Assembly (NCBI GenBank): GCA_022842165.1
Contig: JALHQC010000030.1
Coordinates: 1,353-47,402, forward strand
DNA: 46,050 bases
Source of the DNA: a bacterium
Lineage (GTDB): Bacteria > Pseudomonadota > Alphaproteobacteria > Rhizobiales > Aestuariivirgaceae
Reading direction: 5' to 3'
The notes beneath the pieces are model-generated. The model was not told the origin of the DNA and made no database searches. It saw only the letters and a list, made by a program, of their open reading frames with translations. The position numbers and the translations under genes were made by a program. This document shows positions 1-7,299 of this stretch, one piece after another (positions within the stretch are counted from its first letter, which is position 1; the number at the start of each line of letters is the position of its first letter).

Positions 1-36
1 GTAACACCCTCGAAGAAAAAGAAGGAACTGGTAGCG

Positions 37-648
37 ATGGCCTTGCGATCGCTGCCGCCCTTGGGCTGGTTGCCACAACCCCTGCGCACGCCCGCCTACA
101 AGGGACCAGGCTCGAACAGCTGGGCCGACGCCCATGCCGCCAGGACGGCCGATGAGGCTGCAGAGAACCACCAAAAGCAAGCGAAGAGCCCTGCCGCCAC
201 GGCGCGCAACGAAGCGCTGAAATGGTTTCCCCAGGATTATGTGGACGAAGTATCGCCACCGGGCCGCGACAGCCCCGAGGCCTGGCTGATCGATACTCCC
301 GATGGCGCGGCGATCGACAAGGCCGATCCCGAAGGCGCGGTGATGACGATCACCGATGGCGAAACAATTGACTTCGTGACTTGCGAGGATCTGGGCACGG
401 CCAATCTGCACTTGGCACCAGACGGTCATTCCCTCGACCGGCCCGAACCTGCAGGCGCCGAGCAATGCTGCATTACCGGCGATTTCGATGCGCTAGGCGA
501 CAGCCTCGACGGGCTGGTGAAATGGATGCGTGAAAACGACTATGACCCAGGCGTCTACGAGATTGCCTTCTACACCTGGAGCAACTCGATCCCGCTGCGG
601 TTTGACGCCGCCAGCCGCGCCTTCACCGCTGCAGGAAAGGCGAACTGA
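37..648 (+). CDS. Hypothetical protein, possibly 5'-truncated
   Basis: I do not recognise the family. The frame is open to the left window edge, so ATG 37 may not be the true start; a purine-rich GAAGGAA lies a few bases upstream of it. The 203-residue product has a basic, Pro-rich start, an acidic middle and a C-terminal part with two adjacent Cys (AEQCCITGD) and Trp/Tyr-rich segments. No membrane segment or clear motif is visible. In another frame a short reading with a hydrophobic patch ends at 155; it has poorer GC-third-position bias, so I prefer this frame. The next gene starts 3 bases after its stop. Confidence 0.5.
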   Translation: MALRSLPPLGWLPQPLRTPAYKGPGSNSWADAHAARTADEAAENHQKQAKSPAATARNEALKWFPQDYVDEVSPPGRDSPEAWLIDTPDGAAIDKADPEGAVMTITDGETIDFVTCEDLGTANLHLAPDGHSLDRPEPAGAEQCCITGDFDALGDSLDGLVKWMRENDYDPGVYEIAFYTWSNSIPLRFDAASRAFTAAGKAN

Positions 649-651
649 GCC

Positions 652-1095
652 ATGACACCGAAGATCGCCCTGACAGCTGCATTGACAGCGGCCCTGATCG
701 CCACCGCCACGCCGGCACTGGCCGGCCGCACCATCACCATAGGGCCGCGCCAAGGCGGCCATACCCATGCCTTTGTCGAGATCGCCAAGCGCTGGCACGC
801 CCGCGGCGTAAGCGTGCAATTCTATGGGCACCAGACCTCGGCCGCGGCAATCCAGCTGGCCCTGTTCCGCGCCATGGGCGGCAAGATCTGCGCCGCCCGC
901 GGCTTCTGGCAACCCCCGCAGCTGCGCTTTCACTTGTCGGCGCTGCCCGATGGCCGCCACGCCAACACGCTGCGCCACTGGTTGCCGGCCAGCACCGTCC
1001 AGAGGATCGGCAAGCTGCCGGCCCGGCCCGATCGCTTCACGGTCATAAGCCCGGCCGCATTGGGCATTCCCGACTGCAAGACCAGGAAAGGATGA
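652..1095 (+). CDS. Small exported protein of unknown function
   Basis: The 147-residue product begins with a clear Sec signal peptide: MTPK, then an Ala/Leu-rich stretch ending in TPALA around residue 24. The mature part is basic, with several His and Trp and two Cys (KICAARGFW and PDCKTRKG) that could form a disulfide in the periplasm. The family is not recognised. The start follows the previous stop by 3 bases and the next gene follows by 4, so it is part of the same transcription unit. Nothing in the sequence shows a catalytic site. Confidence 0.55.
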   Translation: MTPKIALTAALTAALIATATPALAGRTITIGPRQGGHTHAFVEIAKRWHARGVSVQFYGHQTSAAAIQLALFRAMGGKICAARGFWQPPQLRFHLSALPDGRHANTLRHWLPASTVQRIGKLPARPDRFTVISPAALGIPDCKTRKG

Positions 1096-1099
1096 GCCG

Positions 1100-1543
1100 A
1101 TGGCCAGGATCTATGTCGCCTCCAGCTGGAGGAACGAACTGCAGCCCGAGATCGTAGGCGATCTGAGGCAGGCCGGCCACTCGGTCTATGATTTCCGCAA
1201 CCCGCCGAATGGCGTCAAGGGTTTCGCCTGGAGCGCGATCGACAGCGCGTGGAAAAGCTGGACAGCCAGCGAATATCGCACGCTGCTGACCACGCATCCG
1301 ACAGCGGCGCTGGGATACCAGAACGACATGCGCGGCATGGAGTGGGCCGACACCTGCCTGCTGGTCCTGCCCTGCGGCCGCTCGGCCCACCTCGAGGGAG
1401 GCTGGTTTGCAGGACGCGGCAAGCGCCTGATCATTTTAACGCGCGACGGCGAAGAGCCCGAGCTGATGGCGCTGATGGCCAATGCCATCTGCATATCGAT
1501 GAACGAGGTTCTCCGCGAACTGCGCCGCGGTGAACGGACATGA
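1100..1543 (+). CDS. Nucleoside 2-deoxyribosyltransferase-like phage protein
   Basis: The 147-residue product starts with IYVASSWRN and carries the paired signatures ADTCLLVLPCGRSAHLEGG and EPELM near the C-terminus. These are typical of the short nucleoside 2-deoxyribosyltransferase-like proteins in phages and genomic islands. Characterised relatives exchange the base on deoxynucleosides; phage versions are thought to act in nucleotide salvage, but the substrate cannot be read here. The start is supported by AGGAAAGG about 9 bases upstream. Its stop overlaps the next start (ATGA). Confidence 0.75.
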   Translation: MARIYVASSWRNELQPEIVGDLRQAGHSVYDFRNPPNGVKGFAWSAIDSAWKSWTASEYRTLLTTHPTAALGYQNDMRGMEWADTCLLVLPCGRSAHLEGGWFAGRGKRLIILTRDGEEPELMALMANAICISMNEVLRELRRGERT

Positions 1544-1782
1544 GAAGCCGGGAGAGACTGACTGACGTCATGATGACCATCAATCCAGACGTGGCAGGCG
1601 TCTGGGCCGCCGGCCAGCTGCGCCAGGCGGCCGGCGTCATTTCAACCGGCGTCTGCACACCGGCCATGCATCAACAATTGATGAGCCGGCTCGATACGCT
1701 CTGCCTCGAAACGCGCTCCGAGCATATCCGCGAGACGGCCCGGCAAGCGCAGATCTGCTTGGGAGATTTGAACCATGGGTGA
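1540..1782 (+). CDS. Small hypothetical protein
   Basis: An 80-residue protein whose ATG overlaps the previous stop (ATGA); an alternative start is the MMTINPDV pair of Met codons at 1570. The sequence is helical in character (MHQQLMSRLDTLCLETRSEHIRETARQ) with no recognisable motif. Its end overlaps the next gene by 8 bases, which supports it as a translated part of the element's operon. Function unknown. Confidence 0.5.
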   Translation: MRSRERLTDVMMTINPDVAGVWAAGQLRQAAGVISTGVCTPAMHQQLMSRLDTLCLETRSEHIRETARQAQICLGDLNHG

Positions 1783-3004
1783 CAAGTCGAACATCGAATG
1801 GACCGACGCGACCTGGAACCCCATCGTCGGCTGCAGCATCTACTCACCCGGCTGCACCAACTGTTACGCCATGGGCCAGGCTGCACGCATTCAGCGGATG
1901 GCGGCCGCACAGGGCAAGGGCTCGCACTACACCGGCACCACCAAGGCCGTGAACGGCAATGACGTGTGGACCGGCAAGGTGCAGCAAGCGCCCGACCACA
2001 TCTGGACAGCGCCGCTCGGCTGGAAGAAACCGCGCAAGATCTTCGTCAACTCGATGGGCGATGTCTTCCACGAGTCGGTGCCCGACGTATGGATCGACAA
2101 GGTGTTCGCCGTGATGGCGCTGTGCCCGCAGCACACGTTTCAGTGCCTCACGAAGAGATCGAAGCGGATGCGGGAATACATGCTGGAAAAATGGCAACCA
2201 GCGAACGCGGTCACGCTGCCCGATGGCTTTATCATCCCAGCTGAGAAAAGTGGCGAAACACGCCGAACCCAGATTGAGCGTGCATGTGAGCCGCTGCTGC
2301 AACAATTCGGATTGGTTGATACCGAAAACGATGAACTTTGGACTGCGGATGGCAAATGCAAGGCAATGCAGTGGCATTGGCCCCTGCCGAATGTCTGGCT
2401 TGGCGTCAGCGCGGAAGACCAGACCCGCGCCGATGAGCGCATTCCCGACCTGCTGGCAACACCCGCCGCCGTGAGGTTCGTCTCGGCGGAGCCGCTGCTA
2501 GGGCCGATCAACTTCGGTCACATTAAATTCGTCGATGGAGAGACGCAATGCGGCGGATGGATGATTGCCTATGAAAGCGCCCTCAATGGCGAGCGTTTCG
2601 ATGAGTGGAATGAACCGCCCGTCAGCCATGGGCACCCCAAACTCGACTGGATCATCGCCGGCGGCGAGAGCGGCGACAAGGCCCGCCCGATGCACCCGGA
2701 TTGGGCCAGGTCGATCCGTGACCAATGTGCCGCTGCTGGCGTGGCCTTCTTTTTCAAGCAGTGGGGAGAATTCGGCCCATGCGAACTGCACCCGCCAGGC
2801 ACCGCGCGACTTTCAACCCTACTGCTCGACGGCCGTCACCTCACCGGAAAAAACGTTCTCGATCACCCCGAGGACAATAGTGGCGAGATCATTGCGCGCT
2901 TCGGCAAGTCCCGCGTCGGCCGATTGCTTGACGGCATCGAACACAACGCCATGCCCGAGAGCAGTTTAGAATGCTCACCAATAAGAACAATCTCACAGCC
3001 CTAG
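1775..3004 (+). CDS. DUF5131 (phage Gp37/Gp68 family) protein
   Basis: 409 residues. The N-terminus SNIEWTDATWNPIVGC leads into three Cys at residues 20, 27 and 30 followed by YA. This CX6CX2C arrangement marks the Gp37/Gp68 family and resembles an iron-sulfur site like that of radical SAM enzymes, although spaced differently from the canonical CX3CX2C. Further family blocks are the region around IFVNSMGDVFHESVP, the segment WLGVSAEDQ, the block FVSAEPLLGPI, the segment WIIAGGESG and the C-terminal VAFFFKQWGE. The family is common in phages and islands; its reaction is not established to my knowledge. The start overlaps the previous gene by 8 bases. Confidence 0.85.
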   Translation: MGDKSNIEWTDATWNPIVGCSIYSPGCTNCYAMGQAARIQRMAAAQGKGSHYTGTTKAVNGNDVWTGKVQQAPDHIWTAPLGWKKPRKIFVNSMGDVFHESVPDVWIDKVFAVMALCPQHTFQCLTKRSKRMREYMLEKWQPANAVTLPDGFIIPAEKSGETRRTQIERACEPLLQQFGLVDTENDELWTADGKCKAMQWHWPLPNVWLGVSAEDQTRADERIPDLLATPAAVRFVSAEPLLGPINFGHIKFVDGETQCGGWMIAYESALNGERFDEWNEPPVSHGHPKLDWIIAGGESGDKARPMHPDWARSIRDQCAAAGVAFFFKQWGEFGPCELHPPGTARLSTLLLDGRHLTGKNVLDHPEDNSGEIIARFGKSRVGRLLDGIEHNAMPESSLECSPIRTISQP

Positions 3005-3050
3005 CCCACCTATGAGATCAACATCAACGGGCAATACAAGGAAGAAAAGT

Positions 3051-3329
3051 ATGAGAAAGAACAATGCTGAAAAGACGAGTACTCCCATTCAACGCACGTC
3101 TGCCGGCCTCAGAGACGCAATCTTTGATGAAATTGACTCAGTGAGAAATGGCACCAGCAATCCTACGCGCGCGAACGCAATCGCCAAACTCGCGGGCGGC
3201 ATTGTCGAGACAGTCCGCATGGAAATCGAGGTGCAAAAGCATCTTCGAGCGCTTCCACCAGATGGCGTGAACGGAACCCAGACAACCACCGGACTCGGTA
3301 TGCCCCTCGCTCTCGGACAGGCTGCGTGA
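3051..3329 (+). CDS. Small hypothetical element protein
   Basis: 92 residues from ATG 3051, chosen because a purine-rich AGGAAGAAAAGT directly precedes it; an in-frame ATG at 3012 would add 13 low-complexity residues. The product has a basic, Ser/Thr-rich start and a helical middle (GLRDAIFDEIDSVRNG, then KLAGGIVETVRMEIEVQKHL). This pattern resembles small DNA-associated phage proteins, but I cannot name a family. The next gene starts inside its stop (GTGA overlap). Composition is AT-richer than the genes to the left. Confidence 0.5.
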   Translation: MRKNNAEKTSTPIQRTSAGLRDAIFDEIDSVRNGTSNPTRANAIAKLAGGIVETVRMEIEVQKHLRALPPDGVNGTQTTTGLGMPLALGQAA

Positions 3330-3910
3330 GTTATATCCGCATCACACACTGGTTTACCCGCTCCAAATTGGAGCGGGTACTCCTTGACGCCGGTCAATTT
3401 GCCCATGTTTCTACGGCAAAGATATCGGATTTACTGAGATTGATTGAGCAAGGTCCTTTCCCAGTCTGCTTACACGAAGGGCATGAAATAAGTGAGCTGG
3501 ATGTCGGCGGGTATCAATACTTCAACGAACGGGAAAAATTCTATAGAGCGCGTCCGATTTTTCTGCTTGTCCAGGCGCACTTTGGGTCGCTCTGTCATAT
3601 TTGCGGAGACAACACCGCTAGCCTGTGGGGCTATCGGACACTCATGGGACGGTACACACACATAGGAATGAACGATAAACCATCTGACAACTGCTATAGA
3701 TATTGCGGTTATTGTTTTGGACTCCTGCGCTATTGCCGCAGTGATTTCGACGACGTGCTCCAGTTAACCGCCGCGCTTCGAAGGCGCGATAGCGAGCTTC
3801 TTAAACGGATCCGGAAATCATCCCGACTAGTCTATCGCTTCGATCCGCGCCCTAGAGACTGCGCTGAACCCTGTCATGCCGATGTGCTGCTCGAGAAAGC
3901 AAGCCCATGA
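3326..3910 (+). CDS. Cys-rich putative zinc-binding cargo protein
   Basis: 194 residues from a GTG start overlapping the previous stop. Cys at about residues 90, 93, 123, 127, 130 and 137 form CxxC pairs (CHICG and CGYC), suggesting one zinc ribbon. No HNH or other catalytic motif is visible, so the role is unknown. The gene is clearly AT-richer than its surroundings: 22 of 60 bases are G or C in 3661-3720. That suggests a separate origin within the element. A perfect 25-bp palindrome lies in its first codons. The start is therefore not certain, but the next in-frame Met is about 100 residues downstream. Confidence 0.5.
   Translation: MSYIRITHWFTRSKLERVLLDAGQFAHVSTAKISDLLRLIEQGPFPVCLHEGHEISELDVGGYQYFNEREKFYRARPIFLLVQAHFGSLCHICGDNTASLWGYRTLMGRYTHIGMNDKPSDNCYRYCGYCFGLLRYCRSDFDDVLQLTAALRRRDSELLKRIRKSSRLVYRFDPRPRDCAEPCHADVLLEKASP
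3355..3379. repeat. Perfect 25-bp palindrome
   Basis: Arms TACCCGCTCCAA (3355-3366) and TTGGAGCGGGTA (3368-3379) are exact reverse complements around a single A. The site is 30 bases into the reading frame that starts at 3326. It could be an operator or an mRNA hairpin near the start codon. It has no T-run, so a terminator is unlikely. Confidence 0.75.
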
Positions 3911-4182
3911 CCTCGCTCCGCTTCCATGTTGAACCCCGCGATGTCCCGGCTCTTGCCGCGGCCAGGCGCATGGGTTTGACGGAAGCGGAGTTTGCACGCC
4001 TCCTGCCGCAGCTTGAGGCCCGCGGCTTTCCGAGGCCCGATCCTACCACCGGCCGCTTCGACCTCGACGCCATCGATGAATGGCGCCGGCGCCGGCATCC
4101 CGGCCTGTTCTTGACTGCGCCAGAGCAGGCGCGCGATGCTCGCGCCGTTGTCAGGTCCAGGCTGGAGGCGCTCGGCAAATGA
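3907..4182 (+). CDS. Putative excisionase-like DNA-binding protein
   Basis: 91 residues, overlapping the gene on each side by 4 bases (ATGA type). The central part reads as a helix-turn-helix: AARRMGLTEAEFARLLPQL, then RGFPRPDPTTGRFDLDAID followed by EW and a basic patch. That resembles MerR/Xis-type winged-helix proteins that select a partner or direct recombination. Position directly before the recombinase supports a recombination directionality role, but this is inference. Confidence 0.55.
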   Translation: MTSLRFHVEPRDVPALAAARRMGLTEAEFARLLPQLEARGFPRPDPTTGRFDLDAIDEWRRRRHPGLFLTAPEQARDARAVVRSRLEALGK

Positions 4183-5300
4183 ACAAGATCAGGATCCCCT
4201 ATTATGTGGTGCGGAACGGGCGCGGCTATTTCCAGGCCAAGCCCGCCATGAAGGCAATCGGCATCGCATCGCGCTGTCTGGGCCCCGATGGCCCTGCCGC
4301 CTGGGCCGAGGCGCACCGCCTGGTGGAGGACTGGAAGCGGGGCGCTGCAGGCCTTCCCGCCGTGGCCGAGCGCAAGTCCTGGCCTATAGGCTCGATCGGC
4401 TATGCCTGGGACCGCTATCGCCGCACCGAGGCCTGGAAGGCCAAGGCGGAGGCCACCCGCCGCAAGGACTGGGAATGGAGCTGGCAGTTCATCGCGCCGA
4501 TCTTCGGAGATGTGGCGCCGTCAACCGTCCAGATCGAGGACATCGAGGCGCTGCGCGGCCACATCCTGGTAAGCCGCGGGCTCCACACGGCGAACCGCCT
4601 GATCAAGACCTGGCGGGCGCTATGGAACGTCATGGCCGCCATGGGCTATTGCGAGGCGGAAGCCGATCCCTCGCGCATCATCCGCAACACCGCGCCCAAG
4701 GGCCGTTCCGCCACCTGGCGGCCGGGCGAACTGGCCCGCATCGGCAAGCGCGCGTGGCGCCAGGGATACAAGGGCCTGGCCGCCATCCTGGCCGTCTGCT
4801 GGGACACGCAGTTCGCGCCCGGCGACGTGCGCAGCCTGAAGGCCTCCCAGCTCATCCAGGACGCGCGTGGCTGGTTTTTCGAGACGAAGCGCGGCAAGAC
4901 CGGCAAGGACGTGATCGGCACGCTGTCACGCCGCTCGAGCCGCGTCGTGGCCGCCTATCTGAAAAGCCTCGGCGCCCAGCCGATGCGAGACGCGCCGCTG
5001 TTCCGTAACAGATCCGGCCAGCCCTACTCGAGCGATACTCTGGGCGATGATTTCCGCGACATGCGCGCCCTGGAATTCCCAGATGATGACCGGAAGCTGC
5101 TCGACATCCGCCGCACCGGCGCCATCGAGGCGCTGGCTGGCCAGGCCGAACCCGGTGCCATGGCCATGAAGATGGGGAACTCGATCGACAAGAACCGCCA
5201 GTTGGCCGAAACCTATCTGCCGAATCGCGCCCACACCATCCGCCAGGTCGACCAGGCTCGCCTGCGCGGCCGCCGCGCCATCAGAGAGGATGAGACATGA
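4179..5300 (+). CDS. Tyrosine recombinase (integrase), atypical active site
   Basis: 373 residues from the ATG overlapping the previous stop. The N-terminal 170 residues resemble the core-binding region (DYW-rich helices around WEWSWQFIAPIFGDV). The C-terminal half is the catalytic domain: a box I region at CWDTQFAPGDVRSL, a beta-hairpin Lys region (ETKRGKTGKD), box II at LLDIRRTGAIEA (Arg about 311) and the likely nucleophile Tyr about 346 in LAETYLPN. The usual box I Arg (normally before the G-E/D) and the box II His are not evident, and GHS is replaced by GNS. Related phage integrases share such changes, so activity is still plausible. It probably acts at the adjacent tRNA-Asp. Confidence 0.85.
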   Translation: MNKIRIPYYVVRNGRGYFQAKPAMKAIGIASRCLGPDGPAAWAEAHRLVEDWKRGAAGLPAVAERKSWPIGSIGYAWDRYRRTEAWKAKAEATRRKDWEWSWQFIAPIFGDVAPSTVQIEDIEALRGHILVSRGLHTANRLIKTWRALWNVMAAMGYCEAEADPSRIIRNTAPKGRSATWRPGELARIGKRAWRQGYKGLAAILAVCWDTQFAPGDVRSLKASQLIQDARGWFFETKRGKTGKDVIGTLSRRSSRVVAAYLKSLGAQPMRDAPLFRNRSGQPYSSDTLGDDFRDMRALEFPDDDRKLLDIRRTGAIEALAGQAEPGAMAMKMGNSIDKNRQLAETYLPNRAHTIRQVDQARLRGRRAIREDET

Positions 5301-5647
5301 GCAATGAATATGAGTTTCTAAGAGCACAAGCAGACGCCATTGAAGCAAGGCAAAAGCGAAATGCCGTGGTTGATGAAATAGCCGCCGAACGCCGCCGTCA
5401 GACGGAAGTTGAGGGCTGGACGCCAGCGCACGATGACCAGCATGTCGATGGTGCAATGGCGACGGCTGCCGCCTGTTACGCTGTTGACCAAGGCACCAAA
5501 AGCTCCCCGCCGAAAGCATGGCCTTGGCACAGATCATGGTGGAAGCCCAAGGATCGCCGCCGGGACCTGATCCGCGCCGCCGCTCTGCTTGTCGCGGAGA
5601 TAGAGCGCATAGACCGCGCGATGATAGCGGCTGCTGAGAAGCCGTGA
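5297..5647 (+). CDS. Conserved phage-type small protein
   Basis: 116 residues, starting in the integrase stop (ATGA). The signature AAERRRQTEVEGWTPAHDD plus a Trp-rich segment (WPWHRSWWKPKDRRRDL) and a helical C-terminus (AAALLVAEIERIDRA) is one I associate with small proteins of phages and prophages of alphaproteobacteria, with no known activity. It is the last gene before the attachment region. Confidence 0.55.
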   Translation: MSNEYEFLRAQADAIEARQKRNAVVDEIAAERRRQTEVEGWTPAHDDQHVDGAMATAAACYAVDQGTKSSPPKAWPWHRSWWKPKDRRRDLIRAAALLVAEIERIDRAMIAAAEKP

Positions 5648-5678
5648 ACAGGCCGAACCGGAACAAAACAGCACTAAA

Positions 5679-5712
5679 AGTCTGAAATCGTCGGATAACC
5701 GAGTCTGAAATC
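5679..5712. repeat. Two 11-bp direct repeats near the attachment site
   Basis: AGTCTGAAATC occurs at 5679-5689 and again at 5702-5712, 23 bases apart start to start, between the last element gene and the tRNA 3' end at 5747. The position fits integrase arm-type binding sites, but no functional evidence exists in the sequence. Confidence 0.4.
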
Positions 5713-5746
5713 TGGATTGCGGAGGTGCCTAAGTCTTTGAAAACTT

Positions 5747-5823
5747 TGGCGCGAGAGACGGGGCTCGAACCCGCGACCTTCGGCGTGACAGGCCGACGCT
5801 CTAACCAACTGAGCTACTCCCGC
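5747..5823 (-). tRNA. tRNA-Asp (GTC)
   Basis: Read on the minus strand, the 77-base gene begins GCGGGAG and ends CTCTCGC-G-CCA; the seven acceptor pairs form with one G-U. The D-loop (AGCTCAGTTGGTTAGAG), an anticodon stem-loop with CTGTCAC (anticodon GTC) and the T-arm GGTTCGAGCC are all present. CCA is encoded. The 3' end at 5747 faces the integrated element and is the likely attB. Confidence 0.97.
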
Positions 5824-5868
5824 ATTCCAGTGATGGGCCTGTTAAAGGAGGCCCCTACACCTGTCAAG

Positions 5869-6255
5869 CTAGGCGTTCAGCTTTTTCCCCGTCACCTCGA
5901 TCTCGATCTTCATCCGCGGGTCGGCGAGCCCCGCGGCGATCATTGTCGAGGCTGGCCTGATCTCACCAAAGTATTTCTTCAGCACCGGCCAGCAGGGCTC
6001 GAAATCCTTCGCATCGGGGAAGATGTAAGTGGCACGAACCACGTCCGCCAGCGAAAAACCGGCCTTTTCCATGGCCGCCTTGATGTTGCGCAGGGTCTGA
6101 TCGGCCTGCTGCGCCACATCTTCCGAAATGGTCATCGTCTCGTAGTTGAAGCCCGTGGTGCCGGAGACCCAGATCCACTCACCATCCACGATGGCGCGGG
6201 AGTAACCGATTTCGGCTTCGAATTTCGAGCCGGATGAAATCTGACTGCGTGTCAT
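5869..6255 (-). CDS. Rid (YjgF/YER057c/UK114) family protein
   Basis: 128 residues with the Rid fold signatures: EIGYSRAIVDGEWIWVSGTT near the start, then QADQTLRNIKAAMEKAGFSLADVV and the end block MKIEIEVT. RidA proper is an enamine/imine deaminase protecting PLP enzymes. Here the position matching the catalytic Arg of E. coli RidA (before L in VARLPKD) reads G in AAGLADP, so it belongs to the divergent Rid groups and imine deaminase activity is doubtful. The start overlaps the stop of the upstream Rsm22-like gene (ATGA), so the two are co-transcribed. Confidence 0.9.
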   Translation of the reverse strand: MTRSQISSGSKFEAEIGYSRAIVDGEWIWVSGTTGFNYETMTISEDVAQQADQTLRNIKAAMEKAGFSLADVVRATYIFPDAKDFEPCWPVLKKYFGEIRPASTMIAAGLADPRMKIEIEVTGKKLNA

Positions 6256-7223
6256 GTCCCATTCTCCTCCATTTTATCGGGGAGCCAGTCGCCCCAGCTC
6301 TTTTTCCGGATCGATCTGTAGGCTTCACGTTCACGCTTCGCAACCGCAAGGCTTTCGAGGCCACGTCCGGTGCAAAGCCTGAAGCTGGTCGCATGCTTCA
6401 GTTCGAATGGCGGCGACAGGATGCGCCCGCCGCCCGTGGGGCCGCCATTGCGGGCCAGCACCAGATAAGCGAATTTCTCATCCTCGAAGGGCAGGCTTGC
6501 GTTCTTGGCATGGATGTGCGCCCGGCTGCGGGCCAGCCTCACGCTGAAGTGGCACCAGTCACTTCCCGTGACGGGGCATGCCGCAGCATGGGTGCAAGGC
6601 GCAACAGGCACGGCGCCGGCTTTCAGGAGACCGTCACGCGCCGCCCTGAGCCGCGCAAAGCCTGCGGGCGTTCCGGGCTCCACCAGGACCAGCATAGCCC
6701 CCGCAGCCGCCCACAAGGCCGCAATGGCAGCCTCCAGGCGTCCATCCGGTATCTCCGCCAGCGCATAGGACGCGACCACCAGGTCGGCCCCCTCGCCCGG
6801 TCCCAGGCAAGCGATCTCCCCGATCCGGCAATCCGCGGCGCGCAGTGCGGAAAGCGGACTTGCCGCTGCCAGCCTTGCCGCCAAGCCCAGGAATACGGGG
6901 TTCGAATCCAGCAGCGTGAACCGCGACAGGCCGGACCATGCCGCCGCCGCAGCCCAGCTTGCCGTGCCGGGACCGGACCCGGCATCGAGCAGTGTGCGGG
7001 GCGCGAAATCCGGCCGGGCCTGCCTCACCTCATGCAGTGCCGCGCTCACCGCCGCGAAGGTCGCCGGCAGGCGCACCGCCATGTATGCGGCAAGGTCGAT
7101 CGCCGCATCGCTGCGGCCGCCTTTGCGATAGTGACTGGCAAGGCCGGACGCCCCGGCTCGCAAGCCGCCGCCCGGACCGCCAGCCAGCTCGCGTTCCACC
7201 GCAGCCTTGAGTTCGGGGGTCAT
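6252..7223 (-). CDS. Rsm22-like small-ribosomal-subunit methyltransferase family protein
   Basis: 323 residues from ATG 7223 (a TTG at 7244 is the longer alternative). A class I methyltransferase core begins with LLDAGSGPGTASWAA. It is followed by LLDSNPVFLGLA and a strand ending in LVVASYALAEIPDG. The C-terminal part has the Cys/His cluster CTHAAACPVTGSDWCHF typical of the Rsm22 family and likely to bind a metal or iron-sulfur cluster. Mitochondrial members act in small-subunit assembly; bacterial roles are poorly known. It forms an operon with the downstream Rid gene. Confidence 0.85.
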   Translation of the reverse strand: MTPELKAAVERELAGGPGGGLRAGASGLASHYRKGGRSDAAIDLAAYMAVRLPATFAAVSAALHEVRQARPDFAPRTLLDAGSGPGTASWAAAAAWSGLSRFTLLDSNPVFLGLAARLAAASPLSALRAADCRIGEIACLGPGEGADLVVASYALAEIPDGRLEAAIAALWAAAGAMLVLVEPGTPAGFARLRAARDGLLKAGAVPVAPCTHAAACPVTGSDWCHFSVRLARSRAHIHAKNASLPFEDEKFAYLVLARNGGPTGGGRILSPPFELKHATSFRLCTGRGLESLAVAKREREAYRSIRKKSWGDWLPDKMEENGT

Positions 7224-7284
7224 TTCCAGCTTTTTCAATGACAAGGCGATGTTGGCCCTCGGCCGTTAACCGCTGCCGATAACC

Positions 7285-7299
7285 TTAACCTTTCACTAA
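7285..7299 (+). promoter_or_regulatory. Candidate CtrA-like site
   Basis: The sequence TTAA, seven bases, CTAA (TTAACCTTTCACTAA) differs by one base from the alphaproteobacterial CtrA consensus TTAA-N7-TTAA. It lies about 105 bases before the coiled-coil gene at 7404 and just upstream of the minus-strand Rsm22 gene. Such short matches arise by chance, so this is tentative. Confidence 0.25.

Larger units (their letters stand above)
1..5746 (+). mobile_element. Right end of a phage-like integrative element at tRNA-Asp
   Basis: Nine genes lie on the + strand, most sharing start/stop overlaps, and end beside a tRNA gene. They include phage-typical families: a deoxyribosyltransferase-like protein, a DUF5131 protein, an excisionase-like protein, a tyrosine recombinase and a small protein of a type I associate with phages. 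The 3' end of tRNA-Asp(GTC) faces the element, the usual arrangement when a tyrosine recombinase uses a tRNA 3' end as attB. I see no second copy of the tRNA 3' end in the window, so the left attachment site must lie further left. No structural phage genes are visible, so it may be a prophage end, a satellite or a genomic island. Confidence 0.6.

Noticed and set aside
3-155. End of a gene entering from the left with a hydrophobic patch
   Set aside because: It overlaps the 37-648 frame, which has better third-position GC bias; too short to decide without the sequence to the left.
6234-7241. 335-residue + strand frame
   Set aside because: It is antisense to the Rsm22-like methyltransferase, which has a complete motif set.
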